Positions 36,531 to 43,895 of a DNA stretch of 64,000 nucleotides are shown here, piece by piece. Within the stretch, counting starts at the first letter, position 1. Every line of letters begins with the position of its first letter. The stretch comes from Streptomyces vilmorinianum (GTDB taxonomy: Bacteria > Actinomycetota > Actinomycetes > Streptomycetales > Streptomycetaceae), in contig NZ_CP040244.1 in the NCBI RefSeq assembly GCF_005517195.1, positions 4,916,001 to 4,980,000 on the forward strand. Direction: 5' to 3'. Under the pieces are notes generated by a model that did no database searches, had not been told where the DNA came from, and was given only the letters and a program-made list of their open reading frames with translations. Both the position numbers and the translations under genes were made by a program.

Positions 36531-36653
36531 TTCGCCACCTTCCTCGCGGCGGAACCCGCCCGTCGCAGCCCTTCCCCGCACACGCTTCTTTCGGACTTTC
36601 TTTCCAAAGCCCCTTGGGGCGCCCTTCGGTTGAGGTGCCCGCCCTCCTATTCT

Positions 36654-36669
36654 TCTACAGTGATGTAGA
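36654..36669. promoter_or_regulatory. BlaI-type operator candidate 2 (between small membrane protein and Spo0M-like genes)
   Basis: TCTACA-GTGA-TGTAGA, a perfect 6+4+6 dyad. The right arm includes a TGTAGAGAG -10-like sequence. It lies 123 bp from the minus-strand start (36530) and 135 bp from the plus-strand start (36805), so it could act on both genes. Confidence 0.72.
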
Positions 36670-36804
36670 GAGCGCGGGGCCGGGCTCACGCACGTGTCGG
36701 CGGCCTGATCCAGGCCCCTCGCTACCCAATCAACGGCAACACCGCGCCGGCGCGCCGGCGACGACCTCGGAAACACACGTACGCAAGAAGGAGTGAACGC
36801 CACG

Positions 36805-37809
36805 ATGGTGTTCAAACGGCTGCTCGGATCCCTCGGTGTCGGCGGCCCCTCGGTGGACACGGTCCTCGACCCCGGCGCGGTGACGCCGGGCGGCAGTCTG
36901 ACCGGCCAGGTCCACCTGAAGGGCGGCAACGCCGACTTCACGATCGAGCACATCACCCTCGAACTGGTGGCCCGCGTCGAGGCCGAGCACGAGGACGGGG
37001 AGTCCGAGGGGATGGTCGTCTTCGACCGTTTCACCGTCGGCGGCAACTTCCGCCTCGCCGAAGGCGAGCAGCGCAGCATCCCGTTCAGTGTCGACCTGCC
37101 CTGGGAGACCCCGATCACCGAACTGTACGGCCAGGGCCTCGGCATCGCCCTCGGCGTACGGACCGAAATCGGCGTCGCCGGCGCGAAGGACAAGGGCGAC
37201 CTCGACCCACTCGCGGTGCGGCCCCTGCCGGTCCAGGAGGCGGTCCTCGAAGCCCTCGGCCAGCTCGGCTTCGGTTTCAAGTCGGCGGACCTCGAACTCG
37301 GGCACATCCGGGGGACGGGGCAGCAGTTGCCCTTCTACCAGGAGATCGAGGTCGCACCCTCACCTCAGTACGCGCACCAGGTCAACGAGATCGAGGTGAC
37401 CTTCCTCGCAGGACCGGCCGGGATGGAGGTCGTCCTGGAGGCCGACAAGCGCGGCGGCTTCTTCACCGAGGGCCACGACACCGTCAGCCGCTACACGGTC
37501 AGCCACCATGGCGTCGGCCAGGTCGACTGGAACGCCGAGGTCGGCTCGTGGATGCGGCAGCTCGTGGAGCACCGCGCCGCGTACGGCTCGCACTCCTCGT
37601 ACGGCTCCCACGATGCCTACGGGCACGGTGACGGGCACGGGCATGGGCATGGGCATGGTCACCGCTCCGGCCCTGGCATGGGCACCGCGGTCGCTGCCGG
37701 TGCGGCTGGACTCGCCGTCGGTGTCGTCGGCGGCATGGTCGCCGCCGAAGCCGTCGACGAGATCGGCGACTTCTTCGAGGGCGACGAGGAGGAAGGCGAC
37801 GAAGGCTGA
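36805..37809 (+). CDS. Spo0M/SpoOM-like sporulation-control protein with His-rich tail
   Basis: A 334-residue cytosolic protein with the arrestin-like SpoOM fold (VFKRLLGSLGVGGPSVDTVL, LTGQVHLKGGNADFTIEHIT, SIPFSVDLPWETPI). Family members modulate sporulation or stress responses in Bacillus and Streptomyces by an unsettled mechanism. A tail (about residues 255-300) holds Tyr/Ser/His repeats and alternating Gly-His (GHGDGHGHGHGHGH), a probable metal-binding segment, and then a hydrophobic Gly/Ala/Val stretch and an acidic end. ATG at 36805 matches family starts; GTG at 36793 overlaps the AAGGAG. Confidence 0.85.
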   Translation: MVFKRLLGSLGVGGPSVDTVLDPGAVTPGGSLTGQVHLKGGNADFTIEHITLELVARVEAEHEDGESEGMVVFDRFTVGGNFRLAEGEQRSIPFSVDLPWETPITELYGQGLGIALGVRTEIGVAGAKDKGDLDPLAVRPLPVQEAVLEALGQLGFGFKSADLELGHIRGTGQQLPFYQEIEVAPSPQYAHQVNEIEVTFLAGPAGMEVVLEADKRGGFFTEGHDTVSRYTVSHHGVGQVDWNAEVGSWMRQLVEHRAAYGSHSSYGSHDAYGHGDGHGHGHGHGHRSGPGMGTAVAAGAAGLAVGVVGGMVAAEAVDEIGDFFEGDEEEGDEG

Positions 37810-37845
37810 GATCAGCCTGCCGGGTGCTCCCCCGGACGCCTCCTG

Positions 37846-37873
37846 GGCCCGCGACCGCATCCGGTCGCGGGCC
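37846..37873. terminator. Hairpin after the Spo0M-like gene, 12-bp perfect stem
   Basis: GGCCCGCGACCG and CGGTCGCGGGCC pair around CATC, and a TTCTCC pyrimidine run follows. It begins 36 bp past the stop codon. Confidence 0.8.
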
Positions 37874-37965
37874 TTCTCCACGACCGGCGGCCGGCCGGAG
37901 CCCGACTCCGTACGGCCACCTGGACCAACCCGTAGGCGTACCCGAGTGTGTCCACCGGCATTGCC

Positions 37966-37981
37966 TCTACGGGACTGTAGA
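37966..37981. promoter_or_regulatory. BlaI-type operator candidate 3 (upstream of the thioredoxin-fold lipoprotein gene)
   Basis: TCTACG-GGAC-TGTAGA, five of six dyad pairs. It lies 50 bp upstream of the lipoprotein ATG at 38032, in the expected promoter position. Confidence 0.62.
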
Positions 37982-38031
37982 TTCCGCGCTCGGGGGGCAC
38001 AGGGACGCCACCTCTCTCCCAGGAGCCCGCC

Positions 38032-38583
38032 ATGCGAGCCCGTCTCCTCACCCTCACTCTGATCGCCGCCACCCTGCTGACCGCATCAGCATGCGGGCCC
38101 GGCCTCGCGACGTCGGCTGACGGCCCGTCCGGCCGGCAGGCCGCGGGCGGGGCGCGGCCCGGAGCTGTTCCGGACATCCTGCGGTTCACCGGCACCGGAC
38201 TCGACGGGCGCCCGTTCGAGGGTTCGCAGCTCGCGGGCAAGCCCACCGTTCTGTGGTTCTGGGAGCCGTCGTGCGCCAAGTGCCGCGCCCAGAGCTCCGA
38301 GACCGCGATGACAACCGACCTGTACGAGGGGGAGCTCAACGTCGTCGGCATCGCAGGGGCGGGAGGCACCGCCCACCTGAACGAGTTCGTCGCCTCCACG
38401 GGCACGCGGCACCTGCGCCACCTGGCGGATCCCGACCGGCGCATCTGGCAGCGGTTCGGGATCACCCGGCCGGGTTCGTACGCCCTGCTCGACGCGACGG
38501 GCGAGGTCGCCGTTCGCGGGGATCTCGACGGGCGACTCGCCAAGGAAGCCGCCTCCCGCGTGACGTGGCCCCACACGAGTTGA
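38032..38583 (+). CDS. Thioredoxin-fold lipoprotein (TlpA/redoxin-like)
   Basis: A 183-residue exported lipoprotein. The signal peptide ends in a lipobox (LLTASAC, lipidated Cys21). The thioredoxin fold carries WFWEPSCAKC, so a CxxC redox pair, and a cis-Pro region near FGITRPGSYALLD. It is expected to work on the outer face of the membrane in thiol-disulfide exchange or peroxide defence. BlaI-type operator candidate 3 precedes it, and the terB gene follows with its own operator. Confidence 0.85.
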   Translation: MRARLLTLTLIAATLLTASACGPGLATSADGPSGRQAAGGARPGAVPDILRFTGTGLDGRPFEGSQLAGKPTVLWFWEPSCAKCRAQSSETAMTTDLYEGELNVVGIAGAGGTAHLNEFVASTGTRHLRHLADPDRRIWQRFGITRPGSYALLDATGEVAVRGDLDGRLAKEAASRVTWPHTS

Positions 38584-38619
38584 CTGGAACCACATCGACT
38601 ACCTCCCGGTACCTGATAG

Positions 38620-38639
38620 CTTCTACATCAATGTAGAAG
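38620..38639. promoter_or_regulatory. BlaI-type operator candidate 4 (upstream of terB)
   Basis: CTTCTACA-TCAA-TGTAGAAG, the longest of the five dyads, with perfect 8-bp arms. It lies 65 bp upstream of the terB ATG. Confidence 0.75.
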
Positions 38640-38644
38640 ATGCG

Positions 38645-38680
38645 GGTGGTCCGGACCGTCCCCATCCGGCCCGGACCACC
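38645..38680 (+). other. Hairpin in the terB 5' leader
   Basis: GGTGGTCCGG and CCGGACCACC form a perfect 10-bp stem with a 16-nt loop. It lies between operator candidate 4 and the terB ATG, so it would be in the terB leader RNA. Attenuation, RNA stability or terminator action for the upstream gene are all possible. Confidence 0.5.
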
Positions 38681-38704
38681 TCCGACACATGACGGAGTTG
38701 CGAA

Positions 38705-39160
38705 ATGGCCCTGTGGGACCGCATCAAGGAGTCCGCATCGACGATGCAGACCCAGCTCATGGCGAAGAAGAACGACCTGAAGAGCGGCGCCTTCCGTGAC
38801 GCCAGCATGGCGATGTGCGCGCTCGTCGCCGCCGCCGACGGCAGCATCGACCCGTCCGAGCGCCAGAAGGTCGCCCAGCTGATCATGAACAACGAGGTGC
38901 TGCAGAACTTCCCGGCGGAGGACCTCCAGCGCCGCTTCGACGACAACTGCAACAAGCTCACCGCCGACTTCGACTTCGGCAAGGTCAGCGTCCTCCAGGA
39001 GGTCGCGAAGGCGAAGAAGAAGCCCGCCGAGGCCCGCGCCGTCATCCAGATCGGCATCATCATCGGCGGCGCCGACGGCGACTTCGACAAGGACGAGCAG
39101 GCGGTCGTACGGGAAGCGTGCTTCGCCCTCGACCTCCCGCCGCACGAGTTCGACCTGTAG
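38705..39160 (+). CDS. terB: TerB family tellurite-resistance-associated protein
   Basis: A 151-residue cytosolic all-helical TerB protein: SMAMCALVAAADGSIDPSER, VAQLIMNNEVLQNFPAEDLQ and IQIGIIIGGADGDFDKDEQA. Paired acidic DG loops are the proposed metal-binding sites. TerB works with TerD-like proteins in membrane-associated stress complexes; chemistry is not established. The start codon follows ACGGAGTTGCGAA. It lies 2 kb from terD, and each has its own BlaI-type dyad. Confidence 0.9.
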   Translation: MALWDRIKESASTMQTQLMAKKNDLKSGAFRDASMAMCALVAAADGSIDPSERQKVAQLIMNNEVLQNFPAEDLQRRFDDNCNKLTADFDFGKVSVLQEVAKAKKKPAEARAVIQIGIIIGGADGDFDKDEQAVVREACFALDLPPHEFDL

Positions 39161-39173
39161 TCCTCCTCGTCCA

Positions 39174-39210
39174 GGGCCGGGGCCCGTCCCGTCGTCGCGG
39201 GCCCCGGCCC
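39174..39210. terminator. Bidirectional terminator between terB and a Cys/His-rich protein gene
   Basis: GGGCCGGGGCCCG and CGGGCCCCGGCCC form a perfect 13-bp stem with an 11-nt loop. It sits 13 bp after the terB stop and 8 bp after the stop of the convergent gene. Confidence 0.85.
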
Positions 39211-39218
39211 TCTCCGCG

Positions 39219-39587
39219 TCAGGCCCGGTCGGTCAGCTCCTCCGCGAACACCTGCGACAACGGCTGCGGCCCCACGTACTGCTGGCAGTTGCACTGCCCG
39301 GCCTCATACCGCAGCGGCTTCTTGTTCTCGTCCCACGCCGTCGGGACCTCGACACGCTCATGGCACCGGCCCTGCTTGTCGTGCTTCGCGAGATGGTGCG
39401 TGCACCCGCACACCGGCTCCGGCGTCTTGTGCGCGGCCTCAAGGGCGAGACGTTCCTGCTTCGCCGCCTCCAGACGTTCCATCTTGCGCTCGTGCCGATG
39501 ACGCAACGCGGTACGGACGTTGTCGGCCGCCCACGCGAAGCCGCCTGTCCAGAACAGGATGAGAATCCACCAGAACCAGTCCATCAT
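39219..39587 (-). CDS. Small membrane-anchored Cys/His-rich protein
   Basis: A 122-residue protein of unknown function. One N-terminal membrane helix (MMDWFWWILILFWTGGFAWA) is followed by a charged coiled-coil segment (RHRHERKMERLEAAKQERLA). The C-terminal domain has CGCTHHLAKHD, GRCHERVE and AGQCNCQQY, eight Cys/His positions suited to metal binding. It is convergent with terB and ends beside their shared terminator. No dyad of the BlaI type is seen before it. Confidence 0.7.
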   Translation of the reverse strand: MMDWFWWILILFWTGGFAWAADNVRTALRHRHERKMERLEAAKQERLALEAAHKTPEPVCGCTHHLAKHDKQGRCHERVEVPTAWDENKKPLRYEAGQCNCQQYVGPQPLSQVFAEELTDRA

Positions 39588-39644
39588 TCCCCCTATGCCC
39601 CCCGGTACTTGGAAACCAGGATAGATAAGACCGGACGGCGGGTG

Positions 39645-40577
39645 TCAGAGCGGGGTCGACGCCTTCAGGATCAAGAACAGCGTGACCGCCGAGTTCGCCG
39701 ATGAGAGCGCGGAGACCGTCGTGCCGGCCGCGGCCCCCCACGCGGCCAGACCCGCGGTGGTGAACAAGGACGGCCAGAGTCGTGCGGCGGGAGCAGGGCC
39801 CAACAGGGCTGCCACGCGGCGGGGTACGGGTCCGGCCGAGGCGGCGAATCCCGCGAGCGTCACGGAGGGCGCGCCCTGGGAGATCAGCGCCGCCTTGCCG
39901 ACGGCTCGGGCCACGGTGCGGCGGCTGCCGATCCGGGTGGCGGCTTCCTCGTCCGCCCAGCGCTCGGTGGTGTAGGTGACCGCCGTACGCAAGGGCCGCA
40001 GGAACGGGTTGGCCCGCGCGGCGAGCTGCACGGTCAGCAGGAACCGGTGGTGCCGGGCGTCCAGGTGGGCACGCTCGTGGGCGAACAGCGCGCGGCGTTC
40101 CGGTCCGGTCAGCGTGGCGAGCATCGAGGTCGTGACCACGACGCGGTCCTTCCGGCCCGGGAGGGCGTACGCGTAGGGCGTCTCGTCGGGCAGCACCACG
40201 ACCGATGTGGCGGGCAGGCCCGCCAGCGCCCGGCCGGCCCGGCGTCGTACGCGATGGTGCCGCCACGCCGCCCTGGCACAGGAGGCGAGAACGGCGATCA
40301 GGGTGGGGATGGCGACCTTGCCCGCGACCTCGTCGTACGGGACGGCCGCACGGACTTCAGGGTCGGACCAGCCGTCCGGCAGCGGGTTGCCGGGCAGTTG
40401 CGCGGTGCCGACGACCATCAGCAGGGCCAGGCACAGCGTGCTGCACACGGCGAGCACGCCGGAGACACCGGTCAGCAGCCAGGTGGCCATCCGCGGATGC
40501 AGGTGGTGTGCGGCGAGACGTGCGACCGGCCATGCCGTCAACGGCAGGACCAGCGGCAGGAAGACGAAGACCCCCAT
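39645..40577 (-). CDS. BlaR1/MecR1-like M56 family membrane metalloprotease without sensor domain
   Basis: A 310-residue membrane protein. Hydrophobic segments lie at about 3-20, 32-58, 86-103 and near the C-terminus. The zinc protease motif HERAH is at residues 167-171. In BlaR1-type systems the protease is triggered by a signal and inactivates the BlaI repressor. This protein ends soon after the protease region and has no penicillin-binding C-terminal domain, so the trigger is not a beta-lactam bound by this protein. The gene starts 4 bp after the BlaI-type gene on the same strand, forming an operon. Confidence 0.88.
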   Translation of the reverse strand: MGVFVFLPLVLPLTAWPVARLAAHHLHPRMATWLLTGVSGVLAVCSTLCLALLMVVGTAQLPGNPLPDGWSDPEVRAAVPYDEVAGKVAIPTLIAVLASCARAAWRHHRVRRRAGRALAGLPATSVVVLPDETPYAYALPGRKDRVVVTTSMLATLTGPERRALFAHERAHLDARHHRFLLTVQLAARANPFLRPLRTAVTYTTERWADEEAATRIGSRRTVARAVGKAALISQGAPSVTLAGFAASAGPVPRRVAALLGPAPAARLWPSLFTTAGLAAWGAAAGTTVSALSSANSAVTLFLILKASTPL

Positions 40578-40581
40578 GCCG

Positions 40582-40986
40582 TCAGTCTTCCCCCTCCTCG
40601 GGCTCCTGAGCCAACAGGTCGCGCAGCAGGCGCTCGTCGCGGGGCGAGAGCGTCGTCACAAAGCTGGCCAGCACCGCCTCCCGGTCCGCCTCGGCGTCCA
40701 GGACCTTCCGCATCCGCAGCGCCGCGAGTCCGGCCTCGTCGGCGACCGCCGTCCACTCGAACGACCGGCCCGCCCTCTCCCTGCTCACCGCGCCCTTGGC
40801 GTGAAGGCGCGTCAGGATCGTGATGACGGTCGTATAGGCGAGATCGCCGCCGAGACGCTCCTGCACCCATCCCGCGGTACGGGCACCGGGGGCCTGACGC
40901 AGCGCGGCCAGCACCTGCGCTTCGAGTTCGCCCTGGCCCCGCCGTCGTGGAGGCACGTCACGCCCCTCCCGCTTGTGTTCCGTCAT
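40582..40986 (-). CDS. BlaI/MecI/CopY family transcriptional repressor
   Basis: A 134-residue winged-helix repressor: GELEAQVLAALRQAPGARTA, QERLGGDLAYTTVITILTRL, HAKGAVSRERAGRSFEWTAV, then a C-terminal dimerisation region. ATG at 40986 follows GGGAGGG at good spacing; an in-frame ATG at 41049 would add 21 unlikely residues. It is co-directional with the M56 protease gene and divergent from terD. The gap to terD holds BlaI-type operator candidate 5, which implies autoregulation plus control of terD. The dyad form (TACA-N4-TGTA) fits known BlaI-family sites. Confidence 0.9.
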   Translation of the reverse strand: MTEHKREGRDVPPRRRGQGELEAQVLAALRQAPGARTAGWVQERLGGDLAYTTVITILTRLHAKGAVSRERAGRSFEWTAVADEAGLAALRMRKVLDAEADREAVLASFVTTLSPRDERLLRDLLAQEPEEGED

Positions 40987-41142
40987 ACCGCCGCCCTCCC
41001 GCCGACTCGTCCCGCCTCTGTGGGGCGGTTCATCGTACTGAGACGACACGGTTCGGCCCGCTTCCGTTTCTGTGGTGTTGGTGGCGATGTCCTACGGCGA
41101 GGGAATACGGACCACGTCACGCGCTCCGCACTTCCCGCCGCT

Positions 41143-41158
41143 TCTACATCACTGTAGA
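41143..41158. promoter_or_regulatory. BlaI-type operator candidate 5 (between the repressor gene and terD)
   Basis: TCTACA-TCAC-TGTAGA, a perfect 6+4+6 dyad. The right arm runs into TGTAGATT, an extended -10-like sequence 41 bp before the terD ATG, so a bound repressor would block the promoter. It is 156 bp from the repressor ATG. Confidence 0.78.
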
Positions 41159-41199
41159 TTTGCTGGCTCCAGCACGCTACGGGCCGAAAGGAAGACGAC

Positions 41200-41775
41200 A
41201 TGGGTGTGAGCCTCGCCAAGGGCGGCAACGTCTCGCTGAGCAAGGAGGCGCCGGGCCTGACCGCCGTTCTGGTGGGCCTGGGCTGGGACGTGCGCACGAC
41301 CACCGGGAACGACTACGACCTGGATGCGAGCGCCCTCCTCCTCGATGACACCGGGAAGGTCGCCTCCGACCGGCACTTCGTCTTCTACAACAACCTCACC
41401 AGCCCCGACGGCTCCGTGGAACACACCGGAGACAACCTCACAGGCGAGGGCGACGGCGACGACGAGGCCATCAAGGTCAACCTGGCCACCGTGCCCGCCG
41501 ACATTTCGCGCATCGTCTTCCCGGTCTCCATCCACGACGCGGCGAACCGCGGCCAGAGCTTCGGCCAGGTCCGCAACGCCTTCATCCGCGTGGTCAACCA
41601 GGCCGGCGGCGCCGAACTCGCCCGCTACGACCTCTCCGAGGACGCCGCGACCGAGACCGCCATGGTCTTCGGCGAGCTCTACCGGCACGGCACCGAGTGG
41701 AAGTTCCGTGCGGTGGGCCAGGGTTACGCCTCCGGCCTCGCCGGCATCGCGGCCGACTTCGGCGTCAACGTCTGA
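41200..41775 (+). CDS. terD: TerD family protein
   Basis: A 191-residue TerD-domain protein: GVSLAKGGNVSLSKEAPGLT, VGLGWDVRTTTGNDYDLDAS, FVFYNNLTSPDGSVEHTGDN, FPVSIHDAANRGQSFGQVRN. The conserved acidic loops bind Ca2+ in characterised relatives. Length and architecture match stand-alone TerD paralogues. The gene is divergent from the BlaI-type repressor and probably under its control. The TatA-like gene follows 39 bp downstream, perhaps in the same transcript. Confidence 0.93.
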   Translation: MGVSLAKGGNVSLSKEAPGLTAVLVGLGWDVRTTTGNDYDLDASALLLDDTGKVASDRHFVFYNNLTSPDGSVEHTGDNLTGEGDGDDEAIKVNLATVPADISRIVFPVSIHDAANRGQSFGQVRNAFIRVVNQAGGAELARYDLSEDAATETAMVFGELYRHGTEWKFRAVGQGYASGLAGIAADFGVNV

Positions 41776-41814
41776 CCCGGGTCCAGCCCCTACCCAGCCA
41801 GGAAGCGGAGAGCA

Positions 41815-42066
41815 GTGTTCGGAATCAGCGAGATCGCGATCATCCTGATCGTCGTCATAGTCCTCCTCGGTGCCAGGAAGCTCCCCGAGCTGGCCCGGAA
41901 CGCAGGCAAGGCGGCCCGCATCCTCAAGAGCGAGGCCAAGGCGATGAAGACCGAGGGCGACGCAGCCGAGCAACAGCCGACCTACCAGATCAAGCAGTCC
42001 CCACCCGCTGCGCCCACACCCACGAGCGACACCCGCGACCAAGGCTCAGGTTCCACCCGCACCTGA
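41815..42066 (+). CDS. TatA/TatE-like twin-arginine translocase subunit
   Basis: An 83-residue protein. A short N-terminal transmembrane helix (ISEIAIILIVVIVLLG) is followed by the hinge and amphipathic helix ARKLPELARNAGKAARILKS and a polar Pro/Ser/Thr tail. This is the TatA fold. The Phe-Gly motif after the helix is replaced by LGA, close to consensus. GTG at 41815 follows GGAG. It is an extra TatA-type gene away from any tatC, and its position after terD suggests a link to the envelope-stress locus. Confidence 0.85.
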   Translation: MFGISEIAIILIVVIVLLGARKLPELARNAGKAARILKSEAKAMKTEGDAAEQQPTYQIKQSPPAAPTPTSDTRDQGSGSTRT

Positions 42067-42155
42067 TCCGAGTCGGGGCCTTCGATGGTCCCCACAGGCG
42101 CGGTCGTGCAGGATGTGATCGCTGGTGGTGGGGGCAGCGGGTCCGCCGTCGCTGA

Positions 42156-42533
42156 TCACCGTGTGGCCGCTCCGTCCTTCCGTCGCCGTGCGACCACCCA
42201 TGACGCGAGGAAGAACACCGGCAGGGTGATCCCCACCAGCGTCGCGGCACCCGTGAACGCACTCGCCAGGAACCGGCCGCCCAGGCGCGCCACACCCTGG
42301 TAGTAGAGGACCACCACGGCCATCAGCAGCACGTATCCGCCGACCGCGGTGCCGACCACCTGGCGGATCAGCAAGGGCCACCCCCGTCTCGTGGCGCCCA
42401 CGACGAACCGCCGGGGCACCCGTGCGGCTCCGGCAGGCCGCCTGCGCAGGATGCGCAGGCCGATGGCGAGGTACCCCATGACCAGCAGGTAGCCGATCAG
42501 CATGAGCGCGATATTCAGTGAGACGGGGAGCAC
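42156..42533 (-). CDS. Hypothetical membrane protein with three or four TM helices
   Basis: A 125-residue integral membrane protein: NIALMLIGYLLVMGYLAIGL, an Arg-rich loop (RILRRRPAGAARVPRRF), AVGGYVLLMAVVVLYYQGVA, VGITLPVFFLASWVVARRRK. GTG at 42533 is the first sensible start; upstream codons read Ser/Arg-rich. No family function is known to me. It is followed upstream on the same strand by another small membrane protein gene, so the two probably form a pair. Confidence 0.7.
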   Translation of the reverse strand: MLPVSLNIALMLIGYLLVMGYLAIGLRILRRRPAGAARVPRRFVVGATRRGWPLLIRQVVGTAVGGYVLLMAVVVLYYQGVARLGGRFLASAFTGAATLVGITLPVFFLASWVVARRRKDGAATR

Positions 42534-42561
42534 GGAACCCCTCCGACCCGCTGATGAACCC

Positions 42562-42798
42562 TCACGACGCGTCCCGGAGCAGGAAGTGCCAGCCGCGTAC
42601 GAAGGTGTGCCAGCCGAACCACAGCCACAGCGCGAAGAGCGCCCATCGCCCCACCGGGTAGCGCATGACGGCGCCGGTGGCATCGCTGAGGGTGGGAAAG
42701 CCGTCACCGGCTCGGATCAGACCGATCCCCTCCCAGGCGAAGATGGCACCGAACAGAACCGCCCAGACGAGATACCCGATCACCGGGTGCGCTGCCAT
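42562..42798 (-). CDS. Small membrane protein, DUF6186-like
   Basis: A 78-residue protein with two membrane helices (VIGYLVWAVLFGAIFAWEGI; WALFALWLWFGWHTFVRGWH) and a conserved-looking LIRAGDGFPTLSDATGAVMR loop. It resembles a small actinobacterial family of unknown function (DUF6186, from memory). It lies 28 bp upstream of the other small membrane protein gene on the same strand. Confidence 0.68.
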   Translation of the reverse strand: MAAHPVIGYLVWAVLFGAIFAWEGIGLIRAGDGFPTLSDATGAVMRYPVGRWALFALWLWFGWHTFVRGWHFLLRDAS

Positions 42799-42885
42799 TG
42801 CGACCTCCCACAGTCGTGTGCGCTCGTGCGCTGCCCCCGCCGTGCGGCGGCCGATGCCACTGCGCCCGTACGTCGCTGACGAAAG

Positions 42886-43884
42886 TCAGCTGAACGACGG
42901 GATGATCGTGGAGCCGTACGCGTCGATGGTGGCCTCCCGCGCGTCGTGCATGTTGTAGACGGCGAACTGGTCGACGCCGAGGTCCTTGAGGTGCCGCAGC
43001 TTCTCGATGTGAGCCTCGGCGGGGCCCAGCAGGCAGAAGCGGTCGACGATCTCGTCGGGGACGAAGGTGGTGTCGGGGTTGTCGGCGCGGCCGTGGTGGG
43101 AGTAGTCGTAGCCCTGCCGGTCCTTGATGTACGCGGTCAGGGCCTCGGGGACCATGTCGGAGTGCTCCCCGTACTTGGCGACCAGGTCGGCGACGTGGTT
43201 GCCGACCATGCCGCCGAACCAGCGGCACTGGTCGCGTGCATGGGCCAGGTCGTCCCCCACGTAGGCGGGGGCGGCGACGCAGATGGTGATCGCGTCGGGG
43301 TCGCGGCCGGCATCTGTGGCGGCCTGGCGGACGGCCTTGACCATCCACTCCGTCAGATACGGGTCGGCGAGTTGGAGGATGAAGCCGTCGGCCTTCTGCC
43401 CGGCGAGCGCGAGCGCCTTCGGGCCGTACGCGGCCATCCACACGGGCAGTTTGCCGTTCTTGATCCACGGGATGCGGATCGGGTTGCCGTCCACGACCGC
43501 CTCCCTGCCCTCGGCGAGGTCGCGGATGACGTCGATGGCCTCGCCCAGCCGGGCCAGGGTGTTCGGCTTGCGGCCGGCGACGCGCATCGCGGAGTCGCCG
43601 CGGCCGATGCCGCAGACGGTCCGGTTGCCGAACATGTCGTTGAGGGTGGCGAAGGTGGAGGCGGTGACCTCCCAGGTCCTCGTCCCCGGGTTCGTGACCA
43701 TGGGGCCCACGTGCATCTTGGTCGTGTGCTCGAGGATCTGGCTGTAGATGACGAAGGGCTCCTGCCAGAGCACGGCGGAGTCGAAGGTCCACCCGTAGCG
43801 GAAGCCGTTGCGCTCCGCCCGGCGCATCAGCCCGACGACCTGCGAGGCGGGCGGATCGGTCTGCAGGACGAGTCCGAAGTCCAC
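42886..43884 (-). CDS. LLM-class flavin/F420-dependent oxidoreductase (CPS_4043-like)
   Basis: A 332-residue luciferase-like TIM-barrel enzyme: DFGLVLQTDPPASQVVGLMR, GPMVTNPGTRTWEVTASTFA, VCGIGRGDSAMRVAGRKPNT and KNGKLPVWMAAYGPKALALA. GTG at 43884 follows a perfect AGGAGG. It is the last gene of a four-gene operon with ureidopropionase, aminotransferase and dihydropyrimidinase genes, only 11 bp after the dihydropyrimidinase stop. A role in pyrimidine or ureido-compound metabolism, perhaps the reductive or an oxidative step, is inferred from the operon and is not established for the family. Confidence 0.87.
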   Translation of the reverse strand: MDFGLVLQTDPPASQVVGLMRRAERNGFRYGWTFDSAVLWQEPFVIYSQILEHTTKMHVGPMVTNPGTRTWEVTASTFATLNDMFGNRTVCGIGRGDSAMRVAGRKPNTLARLGEAIDVIRDLAEGREAVVDGNPIRIPWIKNGKLPVWMAAYGPKALALAGQKADGFILQLADPYLTEWMVKAVRQAATDAGRDPDAITICVAAPAYVGDDLAHARDQCRWFGGMVGNHVADLVAKYGEHSDMVPEALTAYIKDRQGYDYSHHGRADNPDTTFVPDEIVDRFCLLGPAEAHIEKLRHLKDLGVDQFAVYNMHDAREATIDAYGSTIIPSFS

Positions 43885-43895
43885 GTGGGGACCTC

